DNA of 41,137 bases from an uncultured Bacilli bacterium (GTDB lineage: Bacteria > Bacillota_I > Bacilli_A > RF39 > UBA660), in contig CANRBS010000006.1 of NCBI GenBank assembly GCA_947628895.1, forward strand, positions 1-41,137, given 5' to 3'. This document shows positions 18,629 to 27,198 of the stretch, one piece after another. Under the pieces are notes generated by a model. It saw only the letters and a program-made list of their open reading frames with translations. It was not told the origin of the DNA and ran no database searches. Each line of letters begins with the position of its first letter. Position 1 is the first letter of the stretch. The position numbers were made by a program, and so were the translations under genes.

Positions 18629-19691
18629 TAATTATGAATTATTTTTTAGAAATGATTTAAATATAAAACCATTAGTTGTATGTAAAGATTCAGCTAAACA
18701 AAATATTGTTTTTAAAGAAATAAAAAAGAAATATCCGGATTTAGTTATATTTAATAAATATAGTTCTAATCCTAAATATGAAGAAATTGTTGATGGAATT
18801 GAAGAATATAAAAAGAATAAATGTAACTTTTTAATTTCAATAGGTGGTGGAAGCTCTATTGATGTTGCTAAAACTATTAAAGCCTTTTTGAATTTAGATA
18901 ATAAAGAAAATTATTTAAATCAAAAAATAATTCCTAATGATATAAAACATTTAGCTGTACCAACAACAGCTGGAACAGGGAGTGAATCAACTTATTTTGC
19001 AGTAATTTATTATAATCATGAAAAGAAATCAATTTCTGATAAATCTTTACTTCCAGATTATGTAATTTTAGAAGCTAGTTGCTTAAAAGGTTTACCATCA
19101 TATCAAAAAAAATCAACATTATTAGATGCATTATGTCAAGCAATTGAATCATATTATAGTGTAAATTCTACTTCTGAAAGTCAAGAATATGCTAAGAAAG
19201 CAATTAAAATTATTTTAGATAATTATAAAAAATATATTGATGAAGATGAAAATACTTATTCTAAAATGTTAGAAGCTTCAAATTTGAGTGGTAAAGCTAT
19301 TTGTATTAGTAAGACAACTGCTGCTCATGCTATGAGTTATAAAATTACATCTTTATATAATATTCCTCATGGATATGCTGTTGCTTTATGTTTTCCACAT
19401 ATTTGGGAATATATGAATAATAATTTAGAAAAAACTATTGATCCAAGAGGAAAAGAATATGTAAAGAATACATTTAAAGAAATTTGTATGTTATTTAATG
19501 TTAATTCATACGAAGAAGTATATAAAGAATTTATTGAAATATTAAATACTTTAGATTTACCAATTACAGGAATTATTAAAGAAAAAGATTTAGAATTATT
19601 AACTAATTCAGTTAATGTTGAAAGACTAAAAAATAATCCAATTTCTTTAAATGAACAAACAATTAATGAAATTTATAAAAAATTATTGTAA
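18594..19691 (+). CDS. iron-containing alcohol dehydrogenase, probable phosphonoacetaldehyde reductase
   Basis: GGGSSIDVAKTIKAF, AVPTTAGTGSE, TTAAHAMSYKIT..YNIPHGYAVAL Fe-ADH signatures; follows aepX/aepY; ATG at 18594 within the end of the upstream gene. Confidence 0.85.
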   Translation: MKEAKQEQLIYNNYELFFRNDLNIKPLVVCKDSAKQNIVFKEIKKKYPDLVIFNKYSSNPKYEEIVDGIEEYKKNKCNFLISIGGGSSIDVAKTIKAFLNLDNKENYLNQKIIPNDIKHLAVPTTAGTGSESTYFAVIYYNHEKKSISDKSLLPDYVILEASCLKGLPSYQKKSTLLDALCQAIESYYSVNSTSESQEYAKKAIKIILDNYKKYIDEDENTYSKMLEASNLSGKAICISKTTAAHAMSYKITSLYNIPHGYAVALCFPHIWEYMNNNLEKTIDPRGKEYVKNTFKEICMLFNVNSYEEVYKEFIEILNTLDLPITGIIKEKDLELLTNSVNVERLKNNPISLNEQTINEIYKKLL

Positions 19692-19710
19692 TATACTAAA
19701 AATAAATTTA

Positions 19711-19751
19711 AAAAAATTGAATAAAAAAACATTTTATTCAATTTTTTTATA
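19711..19751 (+). terminator. strong terminator closing the phosphonate operon
   Basis: AAATTGAATAAAA-AAACA-TTTTATTCAATTTTTTT. Confidence 0.85.
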
Positions 19752-19796
19752 GAAAAAATTCAATAAAATTCAAGTTGTACCTCAACTAAATTTATC

Positions 19797-19825
19797 TTGA
19801 TATGTACATATATACATGATATAAT
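19797..19825 (+). promoter_or_regulatory. promoter with internal dyad
   Basis: TTGATA-N17-TATAAT; spacer contains ATGTA-CATATA-TACAT. Confidence 0.65.
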
Positions 19826-19889
19826 ATTAAAGACAAAAAGGGAGCTTTTGTATAAAAAAATAATTTTTATGATAAAGAATTATTGAAAG

Positions 19890-21515
19890 GTGGTAATCTT
19901 TTTGAAAAAATTAATATATTCATATATCCTTGTATTTTCTTTGTGCTTTATGTTATTAATTTATGAACCTATTATTATGTATGCAACAAATATTAATGAT
20001 TTTTGGTTTGATTTAAAAATAATGATAAAACCAGTATTTGTATTTTTTTTGTTAACTTTTTTAATAGGTTGTCTATTTTTTACAATAATTTATTTTGTAA
20101 ATAATAAGTTTTTTCAAAAAACAAAATTATATTATATAATGTTAATTTTGTTTTCAATTTGTTTTTTTGCTACATATATACAAGGAAATTATTTAATAGG
20201 TAATTTACCAGCTTTGGATGGAAGAAGTATTAATTGGAGTGGATATTTAAAAGAAAATATAGTTACATTAATAGTCTGGTTAGTAATTATTGGCATAAGT
20301 GTATTAATGATTAAAAAATTAAAAATAGAAAAAAGTGTAAAGATTTTTAGTTATGTATCACTTGTAGTATGTTTAATGCTTAGTACTTCATTAATAACAA
20401 CTTTAGTAAATAATAAAGCTTTTGTAAGTAAAGAAGGTTATTATGCAACTGATAAAAGTATAAATGATATATCTAGCAATAAAAACTTCTTGATTTTTAT
20501 GCTTGATGCAATAGATGAAGATACTTTTTATAAAGAATGGCAAAATAGAAGTGAGTATAAAGATTTATTTGATGATTTTACTTATTATACAGATGCAATG
20601 TCAGCATATGCATTTACTAGAGAATCAGTACCACAAATTTTAACTGGTTATTGGAATAAAAATGAAGAGGATTTTAGTGCATATGCAACTAATGCATATA
20701 ATAATTCTTCTTTATTTAAATCATTAAAAGATAATAACTATAAAATGAACATGTATGAAAATTATGTGGTTTGGAATGGTGAGCATTCATATAATATAGA
20801 AAATTTAGATCACATTGAAAATGCTAAAGTAAAATATTTTAAATTTTTTAAACAAGAACTTAGATATGTTTTATTTAAATATTTGCCATATAACTTAAAA
20901 AAGTATAGTAGAATTGATAGTATGGATTTTAATTTAACTATAAAAAAATTTACTATCGGTGATATTGAAAATTATAAAAATTTAACTGAAAATAAACTAA
21001 ATAAAATTGATTCAAATCTTTTCCAATTTTATCATATTGAAGGAGGACATGTACCTTTCAATGTTGATGAAAATTTAAATGAAATACCAAATGGTACTTA
21101 TGAACAAAAAGTATCTGCTTGCCTTAAAGTAATAAAAGCTTATTTGGATCGTTTAAAAGAAAACAATTCTTATGACAATTCAGTTATAATAATAATGGCA
21201 GATCATGGTTTTGATACTAAGGATATAACTTTAAATCGTTTTAATCCAATATTAATGATAAAAGGTATAAATGAAAAACATGAAACTATAATATCTGATC
21301 TTCCTGTATCTTATGATGATTTAAATAATGCTTATAATGATTTGTTATCAAATAAAAAAAGTACAGAACTTTTTGAAAATCGTAAAAAAGATAAAAAAAG
21401 AAATTTTATATTATATGAATATTTATATGAAAATCATATGGTTGAGTATAATACTACTGGTAGTGCAAAAGATATATCTAAATTTAAAGAAACAGGAAAT
21501 GTATTTGATAGGTAG
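19890..21515 (+). CDS. membrane-embedded alkaline-phosphatase/sulfatase-superfamily hydrolase or phosphotransferase (LtaS/EptA-like fold)
   Basis: N-terminal multi-TM region then FLIFMLDAIDEDTF...TRESVPQILTGY...HIEGGHVPF...VIIIMADHGFDT. Confidence 0.8.
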   Translation: MVIFLKKLIYSYILVFSLCFMLLIYEPIIMYATNINDFWFDLKIMIKPVFVFFLLTFLIGCLFFTIIYFVNNKFFQKTKLYYIMLILFSICFFATYIQGNYLIGNLPALDGRSINWSGYLKENIVTLIVWLVIIGISVLMIKKLKIEKSVKIFSYVSLVVCLMLSTSLITTLVNNKAFVSKEGYYATDKSINDISSNKNFLIFMLDAIDEDTFYKEWQNRSEYKDLFDDFTYYTDAMSAYAFTRESVPQILTGYWNKNEEDFSAYATNAYNNSSLFKSLKDNNYKMNMYENYVVWNGEHSYNIENLDHIENAKVKYFKFFKQELRYVLFKYLPYNLKKYSRIDSMDFNLTIKKFTIGDIENYKNLTENKLNKIDSNLFQFYHIEGGHVPFNVDENLNEIPNGTYEQKVSACLKVIKAYLDRLKENNSYDNSVIIIMADHGFDTKDITLNRFNPILMIKGINEKHETIISDLPVSYDDLNNAYNDLLSNKKSTELFENRKKDKKRNFILYEYLYENHMVEYNTTGSAKDISKFKETGNVFDR

Positions 21516-23591
21516 GTGTTGTTTGTGTTCTTGATAGATTTTTTAGGATTAATAATGAGATTTTGCTATAATTTATTTAAAAATTATGGTATAGCTATTA
21601 TATTTTTCACTTTAATTAGTAAGTTTGTATTATTACCACTTACAATTTGGGTACAAAAAAATTCAATAAAAATGGTAAAACTTCAACCTAAAATCAATCA
21701 AATTAAAATAAATTATTTTGGTGATAAAGATAAAATAGCAGATGAGCAATCTAAATTATTTAAAAAAGAAAAGTATAATGTATTTATATCTTTAATACCG
21801 CTTGCTATTCAAATTATACTATTATTAGGATTAATAGAAGTTATTAACAAACCATTAACATATATTGTAAATATATCTGATAATACAATAGAGCAATTAA
21901 AAAGTATTACAGTTAAAAATAATTCATTAAATCCAGAATCTTCTTCATTAGAATTAAATGTTGTAAGTGATATTCAAAATAATAATTATATAGATGAATA
22001 TAGTAAAATTGATAATAATAACATTGATAAAATTAAAGATTTAAATTTATCATTTTTAGGAATTAATTTAACATGGATTGCAAGTTCAAAATTAGGTATA
22101 GCTCTATTAGTTCCAATTTTGGCAGGATTAAGTTCTTTGATTTTATGTATCTTTCAAAATAGAATTAATGTTTTGCAATCTTCACAATCTACTGCAAATA
22201 AATATGGAACACTTATATTTTCAGTTGGATTATCATTATATTTAGGAATATTTGTTCCAGCAGGTGTTGCATTATATTGGGTATTTAGTAATTTGTTTTC
22301 TATTATTCAACAATTGCTTTTAAATTTATTTATTAATCCTAAAAAGTATATTGATTATGAAGCATTAGAAAAAACAAATTTAGAATTAAAAGAACTAAAT
22401 GAAATAAATAAGAAAAATAAAATGACAAGAGAGATGAAAATAAAATCTCGTAATGATTATAAAAAATTCTTTAAAATAATTAATAAACATTTAGTATTTT
22501 ATTCTGAAAGCAATGGATTTTATAAATATTTTAAAGGTTACATTGAATATATTTTAAATAATACAAATATAACAATTCATTATATAACTAGTGATTATAA
22601 TGATAATATCTTTGAATTAGCAAAGGAAAACCCACAAATTAAACCTTATTTTATTGATGATAAAAGATTAATAACATTAATGATGAAAATGGATGCTGAT
22701 GTTGTAGTTATGACAATGCCAGATTTAGATAATTATCATATAAAAAGAAGTTATTTAAGAAAAGATATTGAATATATATTTGTTCAACATAGTTTGTCTA
22801 GTATTAATATGACAATGCGTAATAGATGTTTAAATGCTTTTGACTCTATTTTAGCTTGTGGTCAAGATCAATATGACGAATTTGTTGAGATGGGTAAGTT
22901 ATTTAACTTAAATCAAAAAATAATAAAATGTGGTTATCCTCTAATTGATGATATGATTGAAGAATACAATAAAAATAAAGTAGAAAATAAGGTAAAGAAA
23001 ATTTTAATAGCACCATCTTGGCAAAAAGATAATATTATTGATTTATGTTTAGATAAAATTTTAGATAAATTAAAAGATAAAGATTATCAAATAATAGTAA
23101 GACCTCATCCACAACATGTAAGACATATGAAAGATAAATTTACAAAAATGCAAGAAGAATATAAGGATAATAAGAATATAATTATTCAAACAGATTTTTC
23201 TAAAAATGATACTGTTTTTAATGCTGATATTTTAATAACTGATTGGTCTAGTATATCATTAGAATATGCATTTGTAACAAAGAAACCAGTAATATTTATT
23301 GATACACCAATGAAAATAATGAATCCTGAATATAAAAAAATAAAAATTGAACCAATAAATATTTGGATTAGAGAAAAAATAGGTAAATTAATACCACTAA
23401 AAGATATTAAAAATATAGATAAAGAAGTAGATGAAATATTGAAAAATTATAAAAAATATCAAAGTGAGATTGAAAAAATTACAAATGAGCATGTTTACAA
23501 TATAGGTAAAAGTGGTGAAGTAGGTGCAGAATATATAATATCTGTTATTGAAGAAAAGATTAAAGAAAGAAAGGAGAAGGAAAATGAATAA
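21516..23591 (+). CDS. fusion protein: YidC/Oxa1-like domain + CDP-glycerol glycerophosphotransferase (TagB/TagF)-like domain
   Basis: N-terminal NYGIAIIFFTLISKFVLLPLTIWVQKNSIKMVKLQPKI and IFVPAGVALYWVFSNLFSIIQQ (YidC); C-terminal FVQHSLSS, IIVRPHPQH, LITDWSSISLEYAF (TagB/F); one uninterrupted 691-aa ORF, GTG start directly after upstream TAG. Confidence 0.85.
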   Translation: MLFVFLIDFLGLIMRFCYNLFKNYGIAIIFFTLISKFVLLPLTIWVQKNSIKMVKLQPKINQIKINYFGDKDKIADEQSKLFKKEKYNVFISLIPLAIQIILLLGLIEVINKPLTYIVNISDNTIEQLKSITVKNNSLNPESSSLELNVVSDIQNNNYIDEYSKIDNNNIDKIKDLNLSFLGINLTWIASSKLGIALLVPILAGLSSLILCIFQNRINVLQSSQSTANKYGTLIFSVGLSLYLGIFVPAGVALYWVFSNLFSIIQQLLLNLFINPKKYIDYEALEKTNLELKELNEINKKNKMTREMKIKSRNDYKKFFKIINKHLVFYSESNGFYKYFKGYIEYILNNTNITIHYITSDYNDNIFELAKENPQIKPYFIDDKRLITLMMKMDADVVVMTMPDLDNYHIKRSYLRKDIEYIFVQHSLSSINMTMRNRCLNAFDSILACGQDQYDEFVEMGKLFNLNQKIIKCGYPLIDDMIEEYNKNKVENKVKKILIAPSWQKDNIIDLCLDKILDKLKDKDYQIIVRPHPQHVRHMKDKFTKMQEEYKDNKNIIIQTDFSKNDTVFNADILITDWSSISLEYAFVTKKPVIFIDTPMKIMNPEYKKIKIEPINIWIREKIGKLIPLKDIKNIDKEVDEILKNYKKYQSEIEKITNEHVYNIGKSGEVGAEYIISVIEEKIKERKEKENE

Positions 23592-23859
23592 TAAAAAGGT
23601 GTTATTTGCTTCTTATACATTAATTGGATTAGGTACATATTTCTTACTTTCTCTTAATGTAAAAGCATACATAGATCCATCAGTAATGACATATGCTATT
23701 CAAGCAGTAGCAGGAGTAGTAATTGCAGTTGGAGCATTTGTAGGTATTTATTTTCGTAAAGCTAAGAAAAAAATTAGTAATAAATTAGGAATTGATGAAA
23801 ATAAAAATAAAGAAGTAGAAAAAGATGAAATAATAGTAAAGAATAAGAAGAATAAATAA
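23584..23859 (+). CDS. small membrane protein with AYIDPS motif
   Basis: ATG at 23584 preceded by AAGGAGAAGG; TM + basic tail; overlaps end of fusion gene. Confidence 0.75.
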   Translation: MNNKKVLFASYTLIGLGTYFLLSLNVKAYIDPSVMTYAIQAVAGVVIAVGAFVGIYFRKAKKKISNKLGIDENKNKEVEKDEIIVKNKKNK

Positions 23860-23886
23860 TTTTTAAGTTATTTGTTCTTTTTTTAT
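23848..23886 (+). terminator. terminator overlapping the stop codon
   Basis: AAGAATAAATAA-TTTTTAAG-TTATTTGTTCTT then TTTTT. Confidence 0.75.
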
Positions 23887-23909
23887 AATAAAATTTGTTA
23901 ATCTATAAT

Positions 23910-23939
23910 TTGACAGATAATTACTTTTTATGTTAATAT
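23910..23939 (+). promoter_or_regulatory. promoter
   Basis: TTGACA-N18-TAATAT. Confidence 0.6.
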
Positions 23940-23976
23940 ATTTTTTAGTTAAAAAACATTTTAAAGGAGTGTCATA

Positions 23977-25371
23977 ATGCTACAAAAAATGAAAAAATAT
24001 AAATTACTATTAATTGGTCTTATTGTTTTATTAATTTCAATATTATCAATTTCAAATTATAGTATGTGGGGAGATGAAATTTGTAGAGTTTTTGATCCCA
24101 TTTCTGGTAATTTTATAAATACATTAAAAACTAGTTTGGGATTTGCTCAACCTGGTTACATGATATATATGTATTTATGGGAAAGGATTACATTTAGTAC
24201 AAATGTTGAATTCTTTATTAGATGTAGTAATCTTATTTTTGTCCCTATAGCATTTTATTATGTATATAAAATTGTAAAATATAAAAAATGGAACTTATGG
24301 ATAATTTTACTGTTCTTTATGCACCCAATGTTTATATATTATATGGATGAAGCAACTCCTTATATAATAGTGTATACATTATCTCTAGCTTTTATATATT
24401 ATACATTTTTTACAGATGACTTTAATTCAACTTCAAATATTGTTAAATTAAATATTGTATATTTAATTGGTGTCTTTTTTCATTTTATTTTTGGATTTAT
24501 AATAATTCCTTATATTGTAAATTGTTTAATGATAAATCATAAAGATAAAAAAAGTATACTAAAACATATTTATATTTTACTTTTATTTTCTATTATTTAT
24601 GTTCCTCTTTTAGTTACATATTTGTTAAATTTAATTCATGTTACTACCGGATTTAGTTTAAAAAATATTGCATATGTTATATATAGCTTTATTGGTATGG
24701 CCGGAATTGGATTATCAAGAAATGATTTAAGAGCATTAAATTTTAATAAAATTAATAGTATACAAATTATATGCTTACTATTTATGATTATAGTTTGTGT
24801 TGGATTACTATACTTCATTATAAAAAATATTAAAACAATTTTGAAAAAAGAAAGAGAATATTTAATTTGTATATTAGCTTATTTTGTAATAATATTTGGA
24901 TTATCTTTTGTAATTAAATTTGGTGTTTGGGAAAGACATTGTTTTAGTATTTTTCCATTGTTTTTAATATCATTAATTGACATTCTATATATAATAAAAA
25001 ATAATAAAAAAAGTAATATTTTTATTGCTTTATATATCATAATATTAATATTTTCTTCAATTAATATAAGATATAACTATTATTATCAAAGTGATGATTT
25101 TAAAGGTGTATATGAATATATAGAAGAGATTTCACCAAAATATGTAATTTTAAATTATGAAACTTCAATATATGATATTACAAAAACTATAAATAAAGAA
25201 AATATTTCTATTATAGATGAAGAAGAAAAAATAAAAGAAAAATTTAATGAAATTGATGAGGGTGTATTAATTTTATTTGAAAAAAATAGTAGTGATGAAT
25301 TATATGAATATTTTGATTCTAATTATAAGGTAATTAATGAATTCAATTCATTTAAGATAATAGTAAAATAA
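23977..25371 (+). CDS. GT-C fold membrane glycosyltransferase-like protein (GT39/ArnT-like)
   Basis: Polytopic; SMWGDEICRVFDP acidic motif after TM1, YYMDEATPY. Confidence 0.75.
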   Translation: MLQKMKKYKLLLIGLIVLLISILSISNYSMWGDEICRVFDPISGNFINTLKTSLGFAQPGYMIYMYLWERITFSTNVEFFIRCSNLIFVPIAFYYVYKIVKYKKWNLWIILLFFMHPMFIYYMDEATPYIIVYTLSLAFIYYTFFTDDFNSTSNIVKLNIVYLIGVFFHFIFGFIIIPYIVNCLMINHKDKKSILKHIYILLLFSIIYVPLLVTYLLNLIHVTTGFSLKNIAYVIYSFIGMAGIGLSRNDLRALNFNKINSIQIICLLFMIIVCVGLLYFIIKNIKTILKKEREYLICILAYFVIIFGLSFVIKFGVWERHCFSIFPLFLISLIDILYIIKNNKKSNIFIALYIIILIFSSINIRYNYYYQSDDFKGVYEYIEEISPKYVILNYETSIYDITKTINKENISIIDEEEKIKEKFNEIDEGVLILFEKNSSDELYEYFDSNYKVINEFNSFKIIVK

Positions 25372-25374
25372 TTA

Positions 25375-25403
25375 TTTACATTTAATAAGAACAATAATAT
25401 AAT
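25375..25403 (+). promoter_or_regulatory. promoter
   Basis: TTTACA-N17-TATAAT. Confidence 0.55.
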
Positions 25404-25439
25404 ATTGTTGTAAAATTTAATGTAGGATGGTGAAAGAAA

Positions 25440-26336
25440 ATGGAAAAAGTAAAAAATTATATAAAATTAATTCGTGTAAAACATTATATAAAAAATTTGT
25501 TAATTTTTTTACCATTAATTTTTAGTGGAAACTTTTTTAATTTTAATATGTTATTATTAACAATTATAGAATTTATTGCTTTTTGTCTCGCTGCATCATC
25601 TATTTATATAATAAATGATTTAATGGATTATGAAAAAGACAAATTACATCCAATTAAAAAGAATAGACCAATTGCATCAGGAAAAATAAAAAAGAGTGAA
25701 GCAAAATTTTGTGTACTAATACTAATATTATTAATATTTGTAGTTCAATTTATGCTATTACAATTTAACATACTAAATACAAGTACTTTTGTTTCTTCCA
25801 CACTTATAGTTTTTGCTTATATAATAATAAATATTTTTTATAGTGTATATGCTAAACATATTCCAATTTTAGATATTTTAATATTAGCATTAGGCTTTAT
25901 ACTTAGAGTATATTTTGGTGGAAGTTTCTTAAATATAGAAATTTCAAATTGGTTATATTTAACAATATTAAGTTTTTCTTTATATCTTGTTTTAGGTAAA
26001 AGAAAAGGAGAATTACAAAAAAATAAAGATTTATCTAGAAAGGTATTAAAATATTATAATGAATCTTATTTAGATAAATTTATGCATATTTATTTAGCAT
26101 TAACATTAGTTTTCTATTCTTTATGGTGTATGAATTATGGCAATGATTTATTATTGTATAGTATTTTTATATTAATATTTATTGTTATGAAATATAGTTT
26201 AGATATTGAAAATACAGAAGATTATTTAGGAGACCCAGTAGAAACTTTACTACATGATAAAATTTTGTTAGTAAGTATATTTGTTTATGCTTTATATATA
26301 GGAGTTGTTTTATATGCAAAAAGCCTATGTCTATGA
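25440..26336 (+). CDS. UbiA-family prenyltransferase, decaprenyl-phosphate phosphoribosyltransferase-like
   Basis: RVKHYIKNLLIFLPLIFSG...YIINDLMDYEKDKLHPIKKNRPIASG motif typical of DPPR synthase-like UbiA. Confidence 0.88.
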   Translation: MEKVKNYIKLIRVKHYIKNLLIFLPLIFSGNFFNFNMLLLTIIEFIAFCLAASSIYIINDLMDYEKDKLHPIKKNRPIASGKIKKSEAKFCVLILILLIFVVQFMLLQFNILNTSTFVSSTLIVFAYIIINIFYSVYAKHIPILDILILALGFILRVYFGGSFLNIEISNWLYLTILSFSLYLVLGKRKGELQKNKDLSRKVLKYYNESYLDKFMHIYLALTLVFYSLWCMNYGNDLLLYSIFILIFIVMKYSLDIENTEDYLGDPVETLLHDKILLVSIFVYALYIGVVLYAKSLCL

Positions 26337-26973
26337 TTTTGATAAAACAATTTATAATTCTGATAGTACAATAGACTTTTTCTTTTTTTGTTTAAAAAAA
26401 AGAATTAAGTTAATTAAATATTTACCTATTATTTTATATTATTTTGTATTACATTTTTTTAAAATAGTTTCAACAAAACAATTTAAAGAAAAATTTTTCA
26501 GTTTTTTAAAAGAGCTTGATAATGTTGATGAAATGGTAGAATTATTTTGGAATAAAAATAATAATAAAATATGTGATTTCTTTATAAAAGATTTAGAAAG
26601 TAGTAATAGACCAATAATATATATTGTAAGTGCATCACCTGAATTTTTATTAAAAGGATATACTAAAAATTTAAAAAATGTAAAATTATTAGCTACTAAT
26701 ATGGATAAAAGAACTGGCAAAATAAAAGGAGAAAATTGTAAAGGAGAAGAAAAGTTAAATTTTTTACCTAAAAATATTATAATAGAAAAATTCTATTCTG
26801 ATTCTTATAGTGATAGATTTATAGCTGAAAAGTCAAAAAAATCATATATAGTTTCAAATGGAAAAATTTTAGATTGGGATAAAAAAATATTTAAAATAAA
26901 AAAGATAAAGAAATACTTAATTATGTTACTTTTTGTAATAATTATAATATTTTTGATATTAAATATATTATAA
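26314..26973 (+). CDS. HAD-IB-type phosphatase with C-terminal TM helix
   Basis: AYVYDFDKTIYNSDSTIDFF (DxDxT), IYIVSASPEFLL, C-terminal TM; ATG at 26314 inside end of UbiA gene. Confidence 0.85.
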   Translation: MQKAYVYDFDKTIYNSDSTIDFFFFCLKKRIKLIKYLPIILYYFVLHFFKIVSTKQFKEKFFSFLKELDNVDEMVELFWNKNNNKICDFFIKDLESSNRPIIYIVSASPEFLLKGYTKNLKNVKLLATNMDKRTGKIKGENCKGEEKLNFLPKNIIIEKFYSDSYSDRFIAEKSKKSYIVSNGKILDWDKKIFKIKKIKKYLIMLLFVIIIIFLILNIL

Positions 26974-27094
26974 TTTTAAAAAGTTGCTCTTGATATATAT
27001 ATATATAAGTTATAATGTAAATAGAAAATTTAGATATTAGTATTAAATTCACAGCAAATTTAAATTTTGTTTACAGATAATTAAATAAAATTTG

Positions 27095-27123
27095 TTGTAA
27101 CCTTAATTTTTGTATGCTATAAT
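27095..27123 (+). promoter_or_regulatory. promoter upstream of sugar transferase
   Basis: TTGTAA-N17-TATAAT. Confidence 0.6.
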
Positions 27124-27137
27124 TGTATGTAGTAAAA

Positions 27138-27166
27138 ATTTATAGGGTCTCTCTATAAATATTTTT
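27138..27166 (+). promoter_or_regulatory. 5' leader hairpin with trailing T-run
   Basis: ATTTATAG-GGTCTCT-CTATAAAT followed by ATTTTTG, just after predicted transcription start. Confidence 0.55.
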
Positions 27167-27198
27167 GACAAAAGCTATATAGTAAGGAGTTATATATT

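Noticed and set aside
21328-21534. Plus-strand 68-aa ORF
   Set aside because: Out-of-frame overlap with the end of the sulfatase-fold gene and start of the fusion gene.
26990-27010. TA microsatellites here and at 40970-40984 as regulatory phase-variable tracts
   Set aside because: Short AT runs are expected in such AT-rich intergenic DNA; no placement evidence for phase variation.
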